Source of the DNA: an uncultured Butyricicoccus sp.
Lineage (GTDB): Bacteria; Bacillota; Clostridia; Oscillospirales; Butyricicoccaceae
Length of the DNA: 39,819 bases
Direction of reading: 5' to 3'
Assembly (NCBI GenBank): GCA_910584935.1
Contig: CAJUDU010000019.1
Coordinates: 1-39,819, forward strand
Every line of letters starts with the position of its first letter. Position 1 is the first letter of the stretch. Under the pieces are notes generated by a model, which worked only from the letters and a program-made list of their open reading frames with translations, was not told where the DNA came from and did not search any database. The position numbers and the translations under genes are program-made. Below are positions 25,441 through 33,123 of this stretch, piece by piece.

Positions 25441-25710
25441 TCAAAATCTAACCCGGTTATATTCATCAAGCGAACGTGCCAAATGTTCTAATTTGGGCAA
25501 TGCTGCATTTAATGTATCAACTGGTGTTGTTGTCAGGCGTGCAATCCGTTGCATAAGCATATTAAACTGTGCTGCTTGTGCATCATTCCAACTGGATGTT
25601 GCTGCCACGCCTGCCTTTATGCCATTGCTGATATGTTGAATATCACGGATTGTATTTGAAATTTCTTTTTCCATTTCCCGAATGATTTCAGGTGAAGCAT
25701 TTACCGCCAT
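25441..25710 (-). CDS. WXG100-like small helical protein
   Basis: The 89-residue protein fits the size and helix-turn-helix hairpin of the ESAT-6/WXG100 family. The turn lies at W41 in TSSWNDAQAAQF, a W-x-D form instead of the W-x-G of the classical family. Two amphipathic helices flank it, the second ending LARSLDEYNRVRF. WXG100 proteins are dimeric substrates or structural partners of type VII secretion. No signal peptide. It is followed by the zinc-ribbon/B-box gene and preceded by a second WXG100-like gene 17 bases away. A clear ribosome site (AGGAGGAT) is present. Confidence 0.75.
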   Translation of the reverse strand: MAVNASPEIIREMEKEISNTIRDIQHISNGIKAGVAATSSWNDAQAAQFNMLMQRIARLTTTPVDTLNAALPKLEHLARSLDEYNRVRF

Positions 25711-25727
25711 CCTTTATCCTCCTAAAT

Positions 25728-26009
25728 TTACAGGCTGATTTGTTCATAATCGCTGATTGCTTTCAAGAGTGCTTCTAATTTCACCATGCATTCTTGCAAT
25801 TCCGCGACTGGTTTGGTCAAAGCCGCGCAGCATTCCCCTACAATGCCGCCAAGGGCGGCATATTTTTGGTCACGCCAACCGCCAGACCCTGCCCGCTGAT
25901 AACTCCGCTGCAAGCTGGATGATGCGGTTTGCAATTCATGGATTGATGTTTTACAGCAGCCAATCCCACCTTGTACCGCGGCTTTTTCAACGGATACTTT
26001 TATTGCCAT
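25728..26009 (-). CDS. WXG100-like small helical protein
   Basis: The 93-residue protein has the same plan as its neighbours: helix, turn with W45 in GSGGWRDQKYAAL, helix, and a short tail ending SDYEQISL. A pair of cysteines (C18, C19) and another pair (C60, C61) are unusual for the family, which usually has none; they might form disulfides outside the cell or bind metal. The start follows AAAGGGGGA. It sits between the coiled-coil gene (18 bases) and the second WXG-like gene (17 bases). Confidence 0.72.
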   Translation of the reverse strand: MAIKVSVEKAAVQGGIGCCKTSIHELQTASSSLQRSYQRAGSGGWRDQKYAALGGIVGECCAALTKPVAELQECMVKLEALLKAISDYEQISL

Positions 26010-26027
26010 AATAAAAATCCCCCTTTT

Positions 26028-26768
26028 TTATAATGATGTTGTCAAATAGTCTTCAATGTAGGATAAACATTGTTTCACTGCGTTTGCGTTATCGCGGGCA
26101 AGCCCAGAAGAAGAAGATTCCAACCGTTTTGCCGCAGTGACATATGTATTAATTTCCGACTGTACAACATGGAATGCCGAACGTTGCCGGTCAAGTTTAT
26201 CGCGCAAGTGATAAAGGCGGTCTTTTTGGACTGAAAGTTCATGTTCCGCCTGATTTCTCTCCGCTTTTGCCCGTTTCAGTTGTCCTTCCAGATTAATCCG
26301 CCGGTCATCCAAGCGATGCAGCCGGGCATTTTGGTTATCAATTTCATCATGACACCATTGTACTTCATCTTCCAGCTCTGCAATTTGCCTTTTTAACGTA
26401 TCCTGCGCGTCCGCGTCTTCATAATGATGGGAAGATAAATAAGAAATTTCACGATTAAGCGTAGCAATTTGTGACTCTAACTGGTCAATATTACTGCGAA
26501 CCCGCGGGATTTCCTCCTCAATCGTATACAGTTCATCCGAAATATATTTGATTGTTGTATAGAGTTCAGCAATACGGTCTTCCAGTTTACGGATGGCGTA
26601 TTCAGTTTCCTCTACTGCTTTTTTGGTTTTGTTAATGCTTTGCTCACACATTTGAATCACTGCATATGTTTCATTTGAAGCGCGGTTTGCCATGCCTTCA
26701 ATATCGGTTTGAAAGTTCATAAGCGCTGATTTGATGCTGTTCAGCGCTTCCACTGTTACATTCACCAT
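26028..26768 (-). CDS. Long coiled-coil protein of the secretion operon
   Basis: The 246-residue protein is almost wholly helical. Residues 1-55 look like a WXG/LXG-type N-terminal helix pair without the tryptophan. Residues about 55-205 form long heptad-rich coiled coils (KLEDRIAELYTTIKYI, RSNIDQLESQIATLNREISY, QLKRAKAERNQAEHELSVQK). The last 40 residues form another helix. No signal peptide or membrane segment. It overlaps neither neighbour but lies three bases after the first WXG-like gene and 18 before the next, so co-translation is likely. It may be a secreted substrate of LXG-like shape, or a scaffold. No toxin domain is seen. Confidence 0.75.
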   Translation of the reverse strand: MVNVTVEALNSIKSALMNFQTDIEGMANRASNETYAVIQMCEQSINKTKKAVEETEYAIRKLEDRIAELYTTIKYISDELYTIEEEIPRVRSNIDQLESQIATLNREISYLSSHHYEDADAQDTLKRQIAELEDEVQWCHDEIDNQNARLHRLDDRRINLEGQLKRAKAERNQAEHELSVQKDRLYHLRDKLDRQRSAFHVVQSEINTYVTAAKRLESSSSGLARDNANAVKQCLSYIEDYLTTSL

Positions 26769-26771
26769 AAT

Positions 26772-26999
26772 TTAGTATTCTTCCTGTGCAATGCTTTGGA
26801 ACCGGTCAATTGCGCCGCAGCACCGATCGCCAGCAAGCATAAGTTCTCTTGACTGCTGTGCCAAGCTGCCAACAGAAGCTGAAAGCTGCCGGTATTTTTC
26901 ATCTGTCCAAAGCGCACCTGCATTTTTGATGCTGTCGCCTAATGTTTTGACAGCTTGTTCAAAGGCTTGGACTTCTTTTCGAATCATCTGTGCCCCCAT
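26772..26999 (-). CDS. WXG100-like small helical protein, first gene of the operon
   Basis: The 75-residue protein is shorter than the usual 95 to 100 residues but has the helix-turn-helix pattern with W31 in NAGALWTDEKYRQLSASVG. The W-x-D-x-K-Y version of the turn resembles that of the 93-residue neighbour, pointing to duplication. It ends AIDRFQSIAQEEY. ATG at 26999 is preceded by AGGAG at good spacing; a second ATG four codons later is an alternative. The promoter is at 27087-27116. Confidence 0.75.
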   Translation of the reverse strand: MGAQMIRKEVQAFEQAVKTLGDSIKNAGALWTDEKYRQLSASVGSLAQQSRELMLAGDRCCGAIDRFQSIAQEEY

Positions 27000-27086
27000 A
27001 AATAGACGCTCCTATACTTGGTTTTACTTAGGTTTTATTCAGTATGCACATCACGTACTGTTTTCCGACCCGCCCTATTATATAAT

Positions 27087-27116
27087 ATGATAACACATTT
27101 TGCTGCCGTATATCAA
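27087..27116 (-). promoter_or_regulatory. Promoter candidate for the type VII/ubiquitin-like operon
   Basis: On the minus strand TTGATA (27111-27116) and TATCAT (27087-27092, with TG one base upstream as an extended -10) are 18 bases apart. A second TATAAT lies about 8 bases downstream (near 27080) with no clear -35. The leader to the first gene is about 80 bases. Confidence 0.55.
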
Positions 27117-27181
27117 CTAAGTTATCTTTTACAATTTAAACTGTAACCTTTTGCCGCTGCTGTCTGCCTGCCAAACATACG

Positions 27182-27212
27182 CACCCGCCGTCTTTTTGAA
27201 AAAAGGCGGGTG
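27182..27212. promoter_or_regulatory. Stable inverted repeat between two divergent promoters
   Basis: CACCCGCC pairs with GGCGGGTG, and the inner TTTTT/AAAAA can extend the stem. It has no T run on the plus strand and a weak one on the minus strand. It lies immediately upstream of the trkA -35, so it may be an operator or a structural element. Function is open. Confidence 0.4.
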
Positions 27213-27218
27213 AAAAAC

Positions 27219-27247
27219 TTGTTTCCCTGCGTTAAATGGCGTATACT
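27219..27247 (+). promoter_or_regulatory. Sigma-A-type promoter of trkA-trkH
   Basis: TTGTTT (27219-27224), a 17-base spacer and TATACT (27242-27247) stand about 43 bases before the trkA ATG. Confidence 0.65.
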
Positions 27248-27289
27248 GTTTCCATAGCATCATTTTTAAGACAGGATGGTTTTTATAAC

Positions 27290-28660
27290 ATGAATATTAT
27301 CATTGCTGGGGATGGCAAAGTAGGGCTTGCCCTGACCAGCCAGCTTTTACGTGAAGAACATGATTTGGTTGTCATTGATTCCAATCCGAATGTATTAAGG
27401 GCGAATCTTGATCAATTTGATGTCATGACTGTCCATGGCAATGCCGCTACCATGGCAACGCTGCGTTCTGCCAACGTCGAAGAGGCTGATTTGCTGATTG
27501 CGGCAACCAGCGCGGATGAAATCAATTTATTATGCTGTCTAACCGCCAAACGCATGAACCGGCATATTCATACGATTGCGCGGGTACGCAGTCCAGAATA
27601 TGCGGAACAGCTTATTGCCATGCGGGAAGATTTGGGACTTTCCATGACAATCAATCCAGAACAAAGTGCCGCGATGGATATTTTCCGGTCTTTGCAGTTT
27701 CCCTCATTCCTGCGGCGTGAAACCTTTGGCAAAGGCCGCGTTGAAATTGTAGAATTACAGGTAAAACCGGATAGTGTATTATGTGATATCCCACTCAGCA
27801 GCCTGTATAAAATTGCAAAAGTAAAAGTGCTTGTTTGTGCAGTTGACCGGGACGGTACAGTTACCATTCCGGATGGCAGTTATGTGCTGCGTCCTGGGGA
27901 TCATATTTATGTCACCGCGAAAGCGGTGAATTTGGCACAACTTATCAAAAATCTAGGCATTTCAACGCGCAAAATCCGGCAAGTGATGTTGGTTGGCGGC
28001 GGCAGGCTGGCTTATTATCTGGCAGAACGGTTAATCAGCGCTAAAATCAATGTAAAAATCATTGAGAGCAACCCTGTGCGAGCGCGCAGCCTTGCGGAAC
28101 AGCTGCCCAAAGCGGCTGTAATTGAAGGGGATGGATCTTCCAAAGTGCTGCTTGACAGTGAAGGCATCCGGCAGACCGATGCGGTTGTAACGCTAACTGG
28201 CATTGATGAAGAGAATATTGTCGTTTCCATGTATGCCGCTTCCAACAAGGTATCTAAAGTTGTTACCAAGGTGAACCGGCTGGAATACAGCGGGATGTTT
28301 GCGAATTTAGGAATAGGCAGTGTTGTCAGCCCAAAAGAGCTTTGCGGCAGTAACATTGTGCGGTATGTACGGGCTATGCAAAACCAAAAAGGCAGTATGC
28401 TGGCGCTGCACCGCATTGCCGACGGCAAAGCCGAGGCAATGGAATTTTTGGTGGATGATTCGGTACGCTGGCGTTCCACGCCGCTGAAAGATGTACCATT
28501 GCGGCGCGGGGTACTCATCGCTTGTATTACCCATTTGAATCAGACGATTATCCCAGATGGCAACAATGAATTTAGGAAAGGGGATAGTGTCGTTGTTGTC
28601 ACAACGTTGGAAAACCCATTCCGGCAAATGAATGACATTTTCAATGACAAGGGCATCTAA
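27290..28660 (+). CDS. trkA: Trk system potassium uptake regulatory subunit TrkA
   Basis: I start at the ATG at 27290 (AGGATGG upstream), since translation from further upstream would precede the promoter -10. The 456-residue cytoplasmic protein has two RCK units, each with a nucleotide-binding Rossmann part and a C-lobe. GDGKVG and VIDSNP mark the first NAD site; VGGGRLAYYLAE and IIESNP mark the second, where the glycine pattern is altered. TrkA gates the TrkH channel in response to NADH, ATP or cyclic di-nucleotides in different bacteria. The trkH gene begins three bases later, so the two form an operon. Confidence 0.94.
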   Translation: MNIIIAGDGKVGLALTSQLLREEHDLVVIDSNPNVLRANLDQFDVMTVHGNAATMATLRSANVEEADLLIAATSADEINLLCCLTAKRMNRHIHTIARVRSPEYAEQLIAMREDLGLSMTINPEQSAAMDIFRSLQFPSFLRRETFGKGRVEIVELQVKPDSVLCDIPLSSLYKIAKVKVLVCAVDRDGTVTIPDGSYVLRPGDHIYVTAKAVNLAQLIKNLGISTRKIRQVMLVGGGRLAYYLAERLISAKINVKIIESNPVRARSLAEQLPKAAVIEGDGSSKVLLDSEGIRQTDAVVTLTGIDEENIVVSMYAASNKVSKVVTKVNRLEYSGMFANLGIGSVVSPKELCGSNIVRYVRAMQNQKGSMLALHRIADGKAEAMEFLVDDSVRWRSTPLKDVPLRRGVLIACITHLNQTIIPDGNNEFRKGDSVVVVTTLENPFRQMNDIFNDKGI

Positions 28661-28663
28661 GTT

Positions 28664-30115
28664 ATGAATATTAAAATTGTGGGGCGCACCATTGGACGTA
28701 TTATCCTGATAGAAGGGCTTTTTATGCTGCCCGCTTTGCTGCTTAGCTTGATTGAACGGGATTTTAGTGTTTCCATTGCCTATGTCCAAACACTTGCAAT
28801 TATGCTGGGCACTTCCGGCGTGCTGCTGATTGTTGGACGGCGTTCTGGTGAAACTTTTTTTGCACAAGAAGGGTTTGTCACTGTTGCACTGTGCTGGGTG
28901 ATTTTTGCTGTCATGGGCTGCCTGCCTTTTTTCCTGAGCGGGCAAATTCCAAGTTTTATTGATGCGCTGTTCGAATCCATTTCCGGGTTTACCACAACCG
29001 GCGCTTCTATTTTAAGCAATGTGGAAGCGATGAGCCGCAGCCTGTTATATTGGCGCAGTTTTACCCATTGGCTGGGTGGTATGGGCATTTTGGTTTTTGC
29101 GCTGGCGGTTGTTTCAGATAAAAATTCGGGTGGCACGTTCCATTTGATGAAGGCGGAAAGCCCTGGCCCCAGCGTTGGCAAATTAACCCCCCGGCTGCGG
29201 GATACCGCAACGATTTTATATGGCATTTACATTACGATGACAGTATTATGTTTCCTGTTCCTGCTTGTCGGCGGTATGCCGCTGTTTGACAGCCTTTGTA
29301 CCGCATTCGGCACGGCTGGCACCGGTGGTTTTGGCATCAAAAATGACAGTATGGTCAGTTACAGACCTTATCTGCAAAATGTATGCACGGTATTTATGGC
29401 ATTATTCGGCGTAAATTTCAGCATTTATTATCTGCTGCTGCTCCGGCGGTTCACTGATATCCTGCATGATGAAGAATTGAGATGGTATCTACTCATTATG
29501 TTTAGCGCGACAGCGGCAATCTCCTGGAATATTCTGCCTCTTATCGGCAATCTTGGTGACAGCATTCAGCAGGCAGCATTCCAAGTCAGCAGCATTATGA
29601 CCACAACCGGTTTTTCCACAGTAGATTTCAACCTATGGCCGACCTTTTCGAAAGCTGTGCTGATGGGGCTAATGCTGCTTGGTGCGTGCGCTGGCAGCAC
29701 AGGCGGCGGGTTTAAAGTCATCCGCCTGATTTTAATCATCAAGGATTTGAAACGGAATATCCGGCGCATTCTGCGCCCGCGGTCAGTGATTGTCATGCGG
29801 GTCAGCGACCAACCGATTGACCGCCAAACCATGCGTGGGGTCAACTGTTTTTTATCTGCTTATCTTATTTTAATTGTTGTCAGTATTGCGATTGTTTCGC
29901 TGGAGCCATATTCGCTGGAAACCACCATTTCCGCAGTCATTGCCTGCTTTAATAATATTGGCCCTGGGCTAGATACTGTTGGCCCCACAGCGAATTTCAG
30001 TATGCTTAGCAACCTTTCCAAATTGGTGCTTTCCGCAGATATGCTGCTTGGGCGGTTGGAGATTTTTCCAATCCTTGCGCTGTTCAGCCGGTACAGTTGG
30101 CGGAAGAACCTGTAA
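28664..30115 (+). CDS. trkH: Trk-type potassium transporter membrane subunit TrkH
   Basis: The 483-residue membrane protein shows the four pore-loop filter segments of the SKT superfamily: SGFTTTGASIL, GTAGTGGFG, STTGF-like MTTTGFSTVDF, and ACFNNIGPGL. About ten helices are visible, with the family's CAGSTGGGFKVIR between pore repeats. It conducts K+ into the cell and is gated by TrkA, encoded immediately upstream. A hairpin follows 22 bases after the stop. Confidence 0.95.
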   Translation: MNIKIVGRTIGRIILIEGLFMLPALLLSLIERDFSVSIAYVQTLAIMLGTSGVLLIVGRRSGETFFAQEGFVTVALCWVIFAVMGCLPFFLSGQIPSFIDALFESISGFTTTGASILSNVEAMSRSLLYWRSFTHWLGGMGILVFALAVVSDKNSGGTFHLMKAESPGPSVGKLTPRLRDTATILYGIYITMTVLCFLFLLVGGMPLFDSLCTAFGTAGTGGFGIKNDSMVSYRPYLQNVCTVFMALFGVNFSIYYLLLLRRFTDILHDEELRWYLLIMFSATAAISWNILPLIGNLGDSIQQAAFQVSSIMTTTGFSTVDFNLWPTFSKAVLMGLMLLGACAGSTGGGFKVIRLILIIKDLKRNIRRILRPRSVIVMRVSDQPIDRQTMRGVNCFLSAYLILIVVSIAIVSLEPYSLETTISAVIACFNNIGPGLDTVGPTANFSMLSNLSKLVLSADMLLGRLEIFPILALFSRYSWRKNL

Positions 30116-30136
30116 AGTGAATAATAGGTAAAAACA

Positions 30137-30177
30137 TTGAGGGCTGTTTTCCTGCAATCCAGGGAAACAGCCCTCAA
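30137..30177 (-). terminator. Strong hairpin between trkH and a small minus-strand gene
   Basis: TTGAGGGCTGTTTTCCTG pairs with CAGGGAAACAGCCCTCAA (one mismatch region) around a 5-base loop. A runs flank both sides, so on the minus strand a T run follows (AATGTTTTT) and termination of the small gene at 30194-30304 is likely. It may also slow read-through from trkH. Confidence 0.65.
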
Positions 30178-30193
30178 AAAAAGGATGTTATGT

Positions 30194-30304
30194 TCATTTT
30201 TCTGGCTGCCCGTTGTAATAAACACCGAGCAACACCCGTTTTTGTTCTTCCTCGCGCCGCTGGCAATCTGCCATCGCCGCCGTAATTTCCAAAAGCTTAC
30301 CCAT
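30194..30304 (-). CDS. Possible 36-residue small protein
   Basis: A short frame begins with ATG at 30304 behind GAGGTG at good spacing and ends just before a minus-strand terminator. The product (MGKLLEITAAMADCQRREEE... ending in VYYNGQPEK) is a charged helix followed by a short tail. I do not recognise it. The ribosome site and terminator favour a real gene, but its length makes a chance frame possible. Confidence 0.4.
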   Translation of the reverse strand: MGKLLEITAAMADCQRREEEQKRVLLGVYYNGQPEK

Positions 30305-30449
30305 AGAGCAACACCTCATTTCATATTTGATGCTTCTATCATAAGCCTTTTATATGGGAAAAACAAGCAGGTTTTTAGCCAAATTATACATGAATAAGCG
30401 TTTAAATTTATACATAATAACTAAAATTCATTGCAATATACTGCAAAAA

Positions 30450-30475
30450 TGCCCATATGCACAGGTATATGGGCA
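30450..30475 (-). terminator. Rho-independent terminator of the DUF6472-like gene
   Basis: TGCCCATAT pairs with ATATGGGCA around an 8-base loop, and on the minus strand TTTTTG follows. It lies 15 bases after the small gene's stop. Confidence 0.75.
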
Positions 30476-30490
30476 TTCGTTTCCGCCCGA

Positions 30491-30661
30491 TTACTGCCGC
30501 CGTGCCAGTGTATAATCATCGCCGAACCGGAAATATGGGCAAGCCGTATCATGTCCCGCGGCAAACCGCGCCACATCATCTTCATCCCACAGCATCAAGC
30601 AGGCATATTCCCCCATCTCCTCATCATATTCCCCGTATAAGCACGTTTCACACTGTTCCAT
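30491..30661 (-). CDS. DUF6472-like small cysteine protein
   Basis: The 56-residue product has the pattern known to me for a Clostridia-specific small family: CETCLYGEYDEEMGEYAC at the start (C4, C7, C21), a DEDDVARF segment, CPYFRFGDDY (C41), and a basic end (ARRQ). The four cysteines probably bind one zinc. Its function is unknown. It starts with ATG after GAAAGGCG and ends before its own terminator at 30450-30475. It is 63 bases downstream of the foldase gene and separated from it by a terminator at 30686-30712. Confidence 0.75.
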   Translation of the reverse strand: MEQCETCLYGEYDEEMGEYACLMLWDEDDVARFAAGHDTACPYFRFGDDYTLARRQ

Positions 30662-30685
30662 AAAAGCGCCTTTCTAAAAAACACA

Positions 30686-30712
30686 AAGGGCTGGAATCCT
30701 TGCCCAGCCCTT
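30686..30712 (-). terminator. Rho-independent terminator of the foldase gene
   Basis: AAGGGCTGG pairs with CCAGCCCTT around a 9-base loop; on the minus strand the sequence after it is TGTGTTTTTT. It lies 12 bases after the stop of the gene at 30725. Confidence 0.75.
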
Positions 30713-30724
30713 CTTTTTGATTGT

Positions 30725-31855
30725 TTATTCTGCCGCTGAGGAAGCGCCGCTGTCCGCTTCTGGATCTGTGCTGCCACCTTCTTCTACGCCAGGTACTTCT
30801 GGCAGCTTGCCGGCTTCTTCACCCAGGATATCCGCAATGGTAAGCTGTTCATGCCCATCCGGGTATTCCACTTCTGCCTCTTGCATCCACTGTTCAATCA
30901 AGGAATCAATGCTTTCGCCGGTCATCTGGTAAACCAGATCCATGCGCTGCGCTTCATAATCTTCATCGGTCAGCGCTTCACGCTTGATGATATGCCAACC
31001 AAAATCAGATTTCACCGGCTGTGAAATCTTGCCATCTTCGAGGGCTTTCACACCGTCTACAAATTCCTGTACAAAACTGCCGTCATCTTGGAAAATATAA
31101 CCATCCGGATAAAATGACAATCCAGTATCTTCGCTGTACTGCTGCATGAGTGCATCAAAATCCTCGCCTGCTACCAGCTTATCCTGAATTTCCTTGACTA
31201 GCGCTTCTTTTTCTGCCAGTTCTTCTGTGCTGTAGGCATCGCCATTTTCTTTGCTGCTTCGAATTAAGATATGCTTTGCTTTGAAGAATTTTTCAAATTT
31301 CGCACGGATTTCATCTTCTTTTGGCGCTTTTTCGCCATTTGGCCCATAATAATGGTCATTCAGCGCATCAATATAAGCATTGAGCACATAAAGACTGCTG
31401 AACATTTTTTCATCGACGCCCTGCTGTGCCAAAAGTTCATCAAATGTTATGCCTTGTTCTGCTGCTGCCGCCGCAAATTCATTGCGGTACTGCTTATATT
31501 CCCAAGTGATATCCCTATCCAGCTTCAGCCCCAGGTCATCAAAATGCTTAATGACCACACGCGCATATAAGCAGTTATTATCTGCCACAGCCAACAGTTG
31601 CTGTACCGCTTCTGGGTACATTGACCATAAATACGCCCCCATACCATAGGTATTTTCCATCATTGTTTTGTAATACCCATAATAGCCTGAATATTCTTCT
31701 TTCTGCACATTGACGCCATCCACAGTCATCATAGTTTCGCCGGAACCATTGCCCAGTGCATACGCCATTTTGGGCAGACCAAGCTGAATGGTTGCCCCCA
31801 GGCATACCGCCGTCATGACAACGGTTGCAGCAATACGCTTTGCATAATTTTTCAT
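30725..31855 (-). CDS. Secreted parvulin-type peptidyl-prolyl isomerase (PrsA/SurA-like)
   Basis: The 376-residue protein has a signal peptide (basic start, hydrophobic core, probable cleavage after MAYA) and no standard lipobox, unlike bacillar PrsA, which is a lipoprotein. Residues about 40-190 are a SurA-N-like helical chaperone domain. Residues about 190-305 are a PPIC/parvulin domain, with KFFKAKHILIRSS at its start and FGWHIIKREAL at its end holding the family's active-site histidines. The C-terminus is acidic and Ser/Glu-rich. It should help fold exported proteins at the outer face of the membrane. Promoter at 31930-31958. Single-gene unit. Confidence 0.92.
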   Translation of the reverse strand: MKNYAKRIAATVVMTAVCLGATIQLGLPKMAYALGNGSGETMMTVDGVNVQKEEYSGYYGYYKTMMENTYGMGAYLWSMYPEAVQQLLAVADNNCLYARVVIKHFDDLGLKLDRDITWEYKQYRNEFAAAAAEQGITFDELLAQQGVDEKMFSSLYVLNAYIDALNDHYYGPNGEKAPKEDEIRAKFEKFFKAKHILIRSSKENGDAYSTEELAEKEALVKEIQDKLVAGEDFDALMQQYSEDTGLSFYPDGYIFQDDGSFVQEFVDGVKALEDGKISQPVKSDFGWHIIKREALTDEDYEAQRMDLVYQMTGESIDSLIEQWMQEAEVEYPDGHEQLTIADILGEEAGKLPEVPGVEEGGSTDPEADSGASSAAE

Positions 31856-31929
31856 TGTCCTACTCCCATACTATAAAAATCTACGCCCTTTGCAGCACTG
31901 CTGCCAGGCGGACCGGTCATACAACGGCT

Positions 31930-31958
31930 ATTATAGCATCATCTTCAAACAATTACAA
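31930..31958 (-). promoter_or_regulatory. Sigma-A-type promoter of the foldase gene
   Basis: Minus strand TTGTAA (31953-31958), a 17-base spacer and TATAAT (31930-31935, with TG one base upstream) make a strong promoter about 75 bases before the ATG. Confidence 0.7.
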
Positions 31959-32003
31959 TCTGTTTTTTTGATTTTCATAAAACATACACACAAGAAGAAA
32001 AAG

Positions 32004-33068
32004 TTACGCGGGAAGTCCTGCCAGCTTGTGCATGAGTTTTGGCACGGTTGTCACTTCATGGATTTCGTCCACCCGCGCACCACAGAATACCAATCCGCCT
32101 TGCCCATTTGCCGCTTGGAACAGTGCATTTGATAAACAATATGGCGTTTTATCCGGATGGCAGAGCGCTGGCATACAGCCAAAACAATGCGCCACAGGGA
32201 TACCACCCTTATCATACGCCTGCCGGGCAAAATCCGTATTCACTGCCCTTGCTGCAAACCCTGTTGGGCTTAGGATAATCCGCGCATCCCCTGGTTTCGC
32301 ATCAATATAAGCCTGTTTGAACCCATCAGCGGCGTCGCATTCTTCTGTTGCCACAAATGCCGTGCCCATTTGCACGCCATCCGCACCGAGTTCCAACATT
32401 TTCACAATATCGTCATGATTCAGCACCCCGCCTGCCGCAATCACTGGAATTTTCACCTTTTGTTCGGCTTCAAATTTCCGCACATAAGCAACCACTTCCT
32501 GCAAAGCATCTTCCAGCCGCTGACACGTCCCATCACGCAGGGCATCCAGCTTAAACCCTAAATGCCCGCCTGCTTTGGGACCTTCCACCACAACGCCATC
32601 AGGTATCCTGCTGTCTTTTTTCAGCCAGCTTGTCAACACAAGCCGGCACGCTCGTGCCGAAGATACAATCGGTAAAATCCGGGTTTTTGTCCCTTTCACC
32701 AGCTTTGGCAGCGCAAGCGGCAGCCCTGCCCCGGAAATAATCAAATCAATGCCATGCCGCACAGCTTCCCGCACATATTCCGCATAATGGCTGTCGATTG
32801 ACATGAAATTCATCCCAATAATGCCAGACGGCGATAATTTCCGTGCTTTTGCAATTTCTTCCCCAATGGCTTTACAGTTTGCCTTTACCGGATCTTTGCG
32901 AAATGCCGGGTCGCGGAACCCAATTTGCACGCCGGAAATAATCCCAATGCCGCCCTCATTCGCCACTGCAGATGCAAGACGTGATAATGATATCCCAATG
33001 CCCATACCGCCTTGAATAATCGGCAAGCGCGCACGCAAGCCGCCAAGATTTAATTCTGGTAATTTCAT
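32004..33068 (-). CDS. NAD(P)H-dependent flavin oxidoreductase, nitronate monooxygenase/FabK-like
   Basis: The 354-residue protein is a TIM-barrel FMN enzyme of the 2-nitropropane dioxygenase family. It shows the early FMN loop LPIIQGGMGIGIS, the GPKAGGHLGF segment with the conserved histidine, the phosphate loop PVIAAGGVLNHDD, and GADGVQMGTAFVATEE. The C-terminus has a cysteine cluster (AHCFGCMPALC and PYCLSNAL), seen in many clostridial homologues and perhaps binding metal. Members oxidise nitronates or act as enoyl-ACP reductase II (FabK); the two cannot be told apart here. The upstream palindrome at 33109-33123 looks like a binding site of a fatty-acid regulator, which would favour FabK-like use. 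GGAGGG precedes the ATG. Confidence 0.85.
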   Translation of the reverse strand: MKLPELNLGGLRARLPIIQGGMGIGISLSRLASAVANEGGIGIISGVQIGFRDPAFRKDPVKANCKAIGEEIAKARKLSPSGIIGMNFMSIDSHYAEYVREAVRHGIDLIISGAGLPLALPKLVKGTKTRILPIVSSARACRLVLTSWLKKDSRIPDGVVVEGPKAGGHLGFKLDALRDGTCQRLEDALQEVVAYVRKFEAEQKVKIPVIAAGGVLNHDDIVKMLELGADGVQMGTAFVATEECDAADGFKQAYIDAKPGDARIILSPTGFAARAVNTDFARQAYDKGGIPVAHCFGCMPALCHPDKTPYCLSNALFQAANGQGGLVFCGARVDEIHEVTTVPKLMHKLAGLPA

Positions 33069-33108
33069 GATATTCCCTCCGCAGGTAGAATGATTTGATA
33101 CCCTTACT

Positions 33109-33123
33109 GTTTGACTGTCAAAC
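33109..33123. promoter_or_regulatory. Palindromic operator-like site upstream of the flavin oxidoreductase gene
   Basis: GTTTGACTGTCAAAC is a perfect palindrome (7-base arms, one-base centre) 41 bases before the start codon. A second inverted repeat, GATTTGC-TTT-GCAAATC, lies at 33146-33162. On the minus strand a TTGATT/TATGCT promoter (17-base spacer) fits just upstream, overlapping the second repeat. The TTTGA...TCAAA form resembles FabT-type boxes as I remember them. Confidence 0.45.

Noticed and set aside
24789..25451. Plus-strand frame of 220 codons opposite the zinc-ribbon/B-box gene
   Set aside because: It is the antisense shadow of the proline-rich repeats: tryptophan- and arginine-rich, without a ribosome site.
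16802..26999. CBASS, Bil- or Bub-type antiphage ubiquitin-like system
   Set aside because: No nucleotide cyclase, effector or ubiquitin-like gene of those types is seen, and the operon carries WXG100-like and FtsK/EssC-like genes instead. A defence role is not ruled out.
27182..27212. Hairpin as a terminator of the trk or secretion operon
   Set aside because: It stands upstream of both divergent operons and has no proper T run on the plus strand.
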